Position numbers and translations under genes: made by a program
Assembly (NCBI GenBank): GCA_028023455.1
Contig: JAQFVV010006293.1
Span: 1,625,844 to 1,689,843 of the forward strand
Length of the DNA: 64,000 nucleotides
DNA from: Epiperipatus broadwayi
Lineage: Eukaryota; Onychophora; Udeonychophora; Euonychophora; Peripatidae
Reading direction: 5' to 3'
Notes under the pieces: generated by a model
What the model saw: the letters and a program-made list of their open reading frames with translations, nothing else
What the model was told of the DNA's origin: nothing
The model's database searches: none
Part shown: positions 60,645 through 64,000 of the stretch, in pieces
Position numbering within the stretch: the stretch's first letter is position 1
Layout: each line of letters starts with the position of its first letter

Positions 60645-63600
60645 TTTTTTATATAACTGTGTCAGATGATTTATAATGCATATATGTATACTTATGATAT
60701 AGTGTATATTTATTATATAGTATGAATGTATTAAGTGAAATTTTGATTGGCATTTGCATCAAAATGAAGATTGTTTAAATGTTAAAAATTTTGATATTAT
60801 TATTATTAGCGAGGTGTATATTTTTACTTGCATATAACTTAGTATCATTTGTTAATCATGAGATATATTTGAAGGGTGGATTTGCTATTATAGTATTTTA
60901 TTTTTTTTTTACATATGAGTATATACACATAACCCTAGAGACTCAGATAGTCTTTTTAATTGTTTATTATGATGAAGTACTTATTAGAGCCACTGTAATA
61001 TTATGTATAAAATCCCTACTAGATTTTATAAAGTTAAGCATTGTACAGATAGATATATTAATATTTTTTCCATATTTAAAGGCATATCGCTAAATAAAGG
61101 GATTATTCTAAGATGCAATTTGTGTTTAAGTATCTCATAAAGGGAAATGTAGTTTAAAGGAACACAGGTAGGTAGTATAGTTTGGAAGAAAACTTATATT
61201 TTTATTTGAAAACTTAGTTTAATTCTCCCTAAAGAACGAATATCTGATCTTAAATTATTTGAATGTTAATAAGTTAGATGATTATGATGATGATGATGAT
61301 TATTATTATTATGATGATGATGCACTGTTTAGTTATATGACATAAATAGTCTTCATCTTGGATATAAATACAATTTAAACAAATATATCAATAACAAATG
61401 TTACTCATCATAAGCTCTATGAATCAATTGAATAACCTATGTGATGATCAGATATTCTTGCTTCTTTATTTTATTGTTGCCAATCTCAATTATATCATAA
61501 AAGCTAAACCAATTGTTTTATTTAAAGTTTGACTTCGTGTAATTTTATTTATTTATTTATTTAAAAATATATTACTTATCTACCATGTGGGTCACAGTAC
61601 AATGCTGGATTTTATTAATTTAACTATATTATCCTGAGAATATTGAAATGCTATTTTGATTACTTGTTCAAGACTTAATGAATGTCCGTCCATGTTACAG
61701 AATATTAAAGGATTAAGATATTAAATGAATTTCTTATATCTATTTGGCTTTCAAATATAGTCTAAATTCAATAAAATTGTTTCTATACTTTATTCAACAA
61801 GTGATCTCAAGTCTCAATAGTGTATCTTAATGTTAAACCTGAAATTAGAGATTCACAGTATAGAAAGATAATAAGCTTGGATTTTATTATTATCAATAGC
61901 TGGACCTGTTTAGTTATGAAATATTACTATAAGAGCTAGCTTAATCTCCATATTAATTATCATTAATATTTGACATATAAATGATAAAGTTTCTCTCTTT
62001 ATTTGTTTATTGTCTAATTAAAAATACTGTTACAATTTGATGTAGCAGACCTGTGGGGCATATAAATAAGAGAATCTATTTGTACACTATCATTACAATT
62101 TGGTGTAATGAAAATTTGTGAGACTATTAAAGTAAGAAAGGCCACACTCTCACTCCTCATCCTCCTTTTGTATTGTTGCAATATATATATATATAGAAAG
62201 AAAAATTCATTAAATAAATGTTTTTTCATAACTTCTATTTTACTGAATTTCAGCCTAAATATATAATGAAATTCTATTAATCATGTTTACCTTTCAGTAA
62301 AATTACAAAAATTTGATATATATAAAAAGTTTATAGTCTACTTTATATATAGAAACAGCCTCAATATTCATCACTAATGTTAAAAGATATGAATAATCAT
62401 GAAGGAGAAACATTGGCATAAAGTGGAAATCTTTGAATGTAACCATCAATTATCTAATAATATTAGTACAAATGAGTGAGTTAAGGAGAAAATACTGATA
62501 TGATTATATAAGACATATTTGAATAACTTTATTGTAATCATGTTACTGTGGCAAAGATATGTAAAAACTTTAGATATCAGATTCTCTAAGCTAAATTGAC
62601 ACAAATTCAAATCAGTGTCACTTGAAGACAAAAGTTCATTAATATTTTATTCTAAAATGTTTCAGAATATATCATTCTATACAGAATTTTGGGAATCATA
62701 GTAATAATATTTCAGTAGATTTTTTTAAAAAAAAAAATTAAATTGTTGCTGTCAATAAGAATTGCAGCATTGCTGTAATAACTAAGAGTTCCAACATTTG
62801 ATCATGCCCTTCTCACGTGTTTCATTTACACTCCTATTTTAAAACAATCGTTATGGAAGTTCTGTAATTAAATAATTATTACTATTTTTTTTAATCAAGT
62901 GAAGATTTTATTTGAATTTTATGATGTAGAACTAGCTTATTTTGAATTGGAATTTTTGGTGGCATTCAACTGAATTGAAAGTTGTAATTACTTTTAATGA
63001 TTTATATTTACGTTTAGAATTATTTGTGGTTGGGAAATTTGTAGTTTAAGCAGGCTCTCTGTTCGAGTAAATTTAATTAAAGCACGATACATTAAGTCTG
63101 TCACTAAGCTATTAAATAGGTTGGCAAGGGTCACACAAAGTATAATACATCTTCGACAGTTTCAAAGAAAAAAAAGTTAACTTAATTGAAAATTATTAAA
63201 CCAATATTGCCATTTTGTAATAACCAGAAAAATTGAATAAACTACAAATATCTGGAATACATTTTTTTTTTCGTTCTATAAACTATGTACTGGGAAAAAG
63301 AAATGCCCTCGCCCCCCCCAATCATTGTTTACAAAAGCAAAAATGATATAGTCTTTAAATTAAAATTTATTATTTGACTATTAAATAAATCGACTAAAAA
63401 TTGTTTGTATGGGAAAATATGCTATACATATATGGTAATGGACTTATATACAGTATAATGTTAGCAGTTTTGTCACAGGTATTGAGAGAATCTATTTGAT
63501 AAATCACATCAGATAACATCAAGGTTTGTTGTTGGAGTTTTTTAAAGTCATATCTAATAATTAATAAGCAATTTAAAAATGAAAAATAAAAAGATTCATG

Positions 63601-64000
63601 GATTTGTGTCAAAATATGTATAATAATATTTTAAAGCACATCATTTTACGATTCTTATTTAATATTTTATTAATTTCTGCTATCGTTGTAAATTACTTTC
63701 ACAAAGGAGCTATAAATTATGGAATTGTGTCTCCAGTTAATATAAATTTGATCTTTATAATAGTTTTTTATATATATATTTTATGTGAGGCAAGTTAATT
63801 GTCTTCTGATATATATTAAATAAATGTTAAAGAATAGAAAATTATTGCAAAGGAGTGAAATTTAATTTGCTAATATTAAATTCCTATATAATATTTAATT
63901 GTAGTTTTTAATATGACCATTTTTCTTCATGTAGCAGATTATTCAGTAAGAAAATACACTAATGTTAAGCTGTTGTTAAAAAATCCAGAAAATAATTTTC
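60645..64000. other. AT-rich DNA, no gene recognised
   Basis: Contains a GAT/ATT triplet microsatellite (about 61277-61322) and an ATATATATATAT tract near 62181-62194. The frame 60779-61093 is hydrophobic and low-complexity. A 50-codon frame ending near 63178 contains RLSVRVNLIKARYIKSV and is unrecognised. No other structure seen. Confidence 0.45.

Noticed and set aside
60779-61093. 104-codon hydrophobic frame that could be taken for a membrane protein
   Set aside because: Hydrophobicity follows from T-rich codons; no conserved motif or start context.
61277-61322. GAT/ATT triplet run as possible CRISPR-like or regular array
   Set aside because: It is an ordinary eukaryotic microsatellite without spacers.
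63050-63178. Basic 40-50 residue frame (RLSVRVNLIKARYIKSV...)
   Set aside because: No recognisable family, no start and no splice sites; left as unexplained.

Overview
This is AT-rich nuclear DNA from an animal, most likely an invertebrate. The evidence is indirect. There is no compact or bacterial-style gene, and open frames are short throughout. The recognisable protein homologies are all to eukaryotic transposable elements: a Penelope-like element, several non-LTR (LINE) retrotransposons and a piggyBac-type DNA transposon. tRNA-derived SINE-like heads, palindromic foldback elements, long A/T runs and microsatellites make up much of the rest. I cannot name the species. A mollusc such as a cephalopod would fit, but so would other AT-rich invertebrates. 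No complete host gene is visible, and the window reads as intergenic or intronic DNA. Layout: 1-1.7 kb holds a decayed Penelope-like element (reverse transcriptase, then GIY-YIG endonuclease) that runs straight into a terminal repeat. 1.79-2.8 kb is the 3' part of a dead LINE. 4.15-4.4 kb is a foldback element. 8.3-8.5 kb is a small hairpin element, and 8.78-9.93 kb is an RTE-like LINE relic. 11.56-11.7 kb carries a possible LINE C-terminal CCHC segment on the minus strand. 13.96-16.2 kb is a nearly end-to-end but heavily mutated LINE ORF2 on the minus strand. 17.6-21.2 kb is a cluster of palindromic and duplicated elements. 21.7-22.0 kb has two perfect GTCACGTGAC palindromes. 25.8-26.1 kb is a third foldback type. 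29.3-29.9 and 34.0-34.4 kb are LINE fragments, 35.5-35.8 kb is another, and 36.9-39.5 kb is a long minus-strand LINE. 41.2-42.0 kb is a degenerate tandem array. 47.1-47.85 and 58.7-59.3 kb are two related piggyBac relics on the minus strand. 49.1 kb has a tRNA-like SINE head, 51.0-51.3 kb a candidate minus-strand terminal exon, and 51.8-54.7 kb two further foldback copies. The most interesting thread is a palindromic repeat family with at least four members. One arm forms the tail of the Penelope-like element. Another copy carries a tRNA-like head at its centre and, in one arm, a layout resembling a hammerhead-ribozyme core. A second, unrelated foldback family has a similar CTGATGA...GAAA layout. 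This suggests non-autonomous, possibly ribozyme-bearing derivatives of Penelope-like ends. It is inference and needs covariance-model and genome-wide repeat searches. All autonomous coding relics carry stops, frameshifts or lost catalytic residues, so nothing here looks mobile on its own.
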